Positions 5,219-6,079 of a stretch of 6,079 bases of DNA are shown here, in pieces (within the stretch, counting starts at the first letter, position 1; every line of letters begins with the position of its first letter). A program made the position numbers and the translations under genes. The DNA is from an uncultured Bifidobacterium sp. GTDB lineage: Bacteria > Actinomycetota > Actinomycetes > Actinomycetales > Bifidobacteriaceae. The notes under the pieces were generated by a model, which saw nothing but the letters and a program-made list of their open reading frames with translations, did no database searches and was not told the DNA's origin. The stretch is taken from the NCBI GenBank assembly GCA_937874315.1, contig CALNAE010000019.1, positions 1 through 6,079 of the forward strand, given 5' to 3'.

Positions 5219-5267
5219 TGCCTCAACCGCGAGATTCGAGATTCGGATCTCGAGTGAAGAAAGGCAC
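5198..5267 (+). promoter_or_regulatory. Riboswitch expression platform with candidate ribosome-site sequestering
   Basis: Between the aptamer and ykoE three pairings can be drawn. A hairpin joins GCACGG (5198-5203) with CCGTGC (5216-5221). A second hairpin spans 5234-5255, a nine-pair stem with a TCGG loop. A long-range helix joins GTGCCT (5218-5223) with AGGCAC (5262-5267), which covers the end of the Shine-Dalgarno sequence and touches the start codon. The first and third exclude each other. There is no T-run, so control of translation is more likely than termination. The pairings are visible in the sequence; their order and energies were not computed. Confidence 0.5.
5258..5264 (+). promoter_or_regulatory. 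Ribosome binding site of ykoE
   Basis: AGAAAGG matches the 5' part of the full Shine-Dalgarno complement (AGAAAGGAGGT). It ends 3 bases before the ATG at 5268 and 6 bases before the ATG at 5271, so the second ATG has the better spacing. It is the element that GTGCCT at 5218-5223 could mask. Confidence 0.65.
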
Positions 5268-5891
5268 ATGATGAGTCAAACTGCTGTTACTCCTACTATC
5301 CACCTCAAATGGCGCGTGGTCGATATCGCCGTCGCTTCGGCCATTGGCGTGGCGAGCGCCTTCATCTATTGGGTCGCGGCCCTGCTGTACACGCCGATCG
5401 GCACACCTTTGGAGGCGTTGCTGCCCGGGTTGTCCGGACTGATGAATGGTTTGTGGCTGTTCGCCGGTCCGCTGGCCGCGGTCATCGTGCGCAAGCCCGG
5501 TGCCGCGATCTATGCCGAGGTCATCGCAGGCGTGCTGGAAGCGCTGATGGGTAATCAATGGGGCGGCGTCGGCACGCTGCTCATCGCCATCGTGCAGGGG
5601 GTGGGCGCCGAAATCGTCTTCCTCATCGTGGCCTACCGCGTCTGGGATCTGCTGACCGTGACGCTTTCCGGCATCGTGTCCGGCGTCGGCTGCTGGGCAT
5701 ACACGTTCTTCACCAATCTGCAGGGCTTCAGCTTCACCGGAGCCTACGGCATTTGGTATCTGGTCGCCACGCTGATCTCAGGGGCGTTAATTTCCGGTGT
5801 GCTGATGTGGTATTTGTATGTCGGCATCGCGAAGACCGGCGCCTTGGACAAGTTCTCCTCGGGGCGTGAGATCCGTGGGTTCAAAGCCTGA
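5268..5891 (+). CDS. ykoE: YkoE-family ECF transporter S component (thiamine/HMP uptake)
   Basis: This encodes the substrate-binding membrane subunit of an energy-coupling factor transporter of the YkoEDC type, which takes up thiamine or its hydroxymethylpyrimidine precursor together with ATPase and transmembrane coupling subunits. The 207-residue protein is almost entirely hydrophobic, with about six membrane segments (near 17-40, 53-75, 79-95, 101-122, 128-148 and 160-187). It carries family hallmarks such as WRVVDI (15-20), RKPGAA (75-80) and the conserved EALMGNQWGG (91-100). A short basic tail follows the last segment. The length is typical and no residues appear lost. The TPP riboswitch in front supports the thiamine assignment independently of the protein. 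Two ATGs are adjacent; I give the outer one, but the inner ATG at 5271 has better spacing from AGAAAGG. Whether thiamine or HMP is the main substrate cannot be decided here. Confidence 0.92.
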   Translation: MMSQTAVTPTIHLKWRVVDIAVASAIGVASAFIYWVAALLYTPIGTPLEALLPGLSGLMNGLWLFAGPLAAVIVRKPGAAIYAEVIAGVLEALMGNQWGGVGTLLIAIVQGVGAEIVFLIVAYRVWDLLTVTLSGIVSGVGCWAYTFFTNLQGFSFTGAYGIWYLVATLISGALISGVLMWYLYVGIAKTGALDKFSSGREIRGFKA

Positions 5892-5904
5892 ACCGGGCAT
5901 CGTC

Positions 5905-5949
5905 GGCCGCGGTGGCCGGAGCCAGATATTGGTTATGGTCACCGCGGTC
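5905..5949 (+). other. Long hairpin between ykoE and the next gene
   Basis: Bases 5905-5918 pair with 5936-5949 as a 14-pair stem including a few G-T wobbles, with a perfect core of CCGCGGTG (5907-5914) and CACCGCGG (5940-5947). The loop holds a further small CCA/TGG pairing. It begins 14 bases after the ykoE stop and lies within the 108-base gap to the next start. No T-run follows, so full termination is doubtful; partial termination or protection of the ykoE mRNA end are both possible. Confidence 0.55.
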
Positions 5950-5999
5950 CTGACGTTCAAGATGAATTGATCCGAACATCATTATGAGATTGAAGAGGC

Positions 6000-6079
6000 A
6001 TGGCCAGTTCAGCATCACCAGATAGCGGTTCGCCGGTGGATGCGGTCGTCAGATCGCAGGAGCCCCAACGGGCGACGCA
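6000..6079 (+). CDS. Start of the next gene, truncated; probable ECF ATPase subunit
   Basis: An ATG at 6000 opens a frame that runs to the window end, giving 26 codons beginning MASSASPDSGSPVDAVVRSQ. The peptide is a polar Ser/Pro-rich, probably disordered leader; no domain is reached. A purine-rich GAAGAGG (5992-5998) ends only one base before the ATG, which is too close for normal use, so the true start may be further in, for example the in-frame GTG at 6036. By position behind a riboswitch-controlled ykoE, the expected product is the YkoD-type ATPase subunit that energises the transporter. That is inference from operon organisation, not from the visible residues. Confidence 0.45.
   Translation, partial: MASSASPDSGSPVDAVVRSQEPQRAT

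Overview
The window looks like chromosomal DNA from a high-GC Actinomycetota, most likely a Bifidobacterium or close relative. The reasons are the GC-rich third codon positions, two small membrane-protein families largely confined to actinobacteria (DUF4191 and DUF3043), and a thiamine riboswitch in front of a YkoE-type transporter gene. The genus is an inference from gene content and was not tested by any search. No phage, insertion sequence, CRISPR array, tRNA or rRNA is visible, and I read this as an ordinary housekeeping region rather than a new system.

Layout. Bases 1-286 hold no convincing gene but contain a perfect 15-bp GC-rich hairpin (132-169). Next come three genes on the minus strand, transcribed right to left: a DUF3043 membrane protein (2874-3488), a dihydrolipoamide-dehydrogenase-like flavoprotein (1156-2802) and a DUF4191 membrane protein (287-1072). 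They probably form one operon. A 119-bp divergent intergenic region (3489-3607) carries promoter-like sequences for both directions and a perfect palindrome. On the plus strand follow an M20-family dipeptidase (3608-5029), then a TPP riboswitch (about 5104-5218) with its expression platform, then the YkoE-type ECF substrate-binding subunit (5268-5891). The last 80 bases appear to start the next gene of the same operon, which is cut off by the window end.

How the genes work together. The riboswitch and ykoE form a thiamine- or precursor-uptake operon that should be shut down when thiamine pyrophosphate is abundant. The truncated gene is probably its ATPase partner. The M20 dipeptidase is probably a separate unit that hydrolyses dipeptides in the cytoplasm. 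The flavoprotein keeps the complete redox and catalytic apparatus of the pyridine nucleotide-disulfide oxidoreductases, but has two oddities: a long acidic low-complexity insert in its FAD domain, and a glutathione-reductase-like IRHDR motif where NAD-specific enzymes usually carry an acidic residue. In the actinobacterium Mycobacterium tuberculosis the DUF4191 gene sits next to lipA, so its proximity here to a lipoamide-dehydrogenase-like gene may be a remnant of a shared lipoyl-related context.

The best leads are the riboswitch expression platform (mutually exclusive pairings that could hide or free the ykoE ribosome binding site), the flavoprotein oddities, and the long hairpin between ykoE and the next gene.
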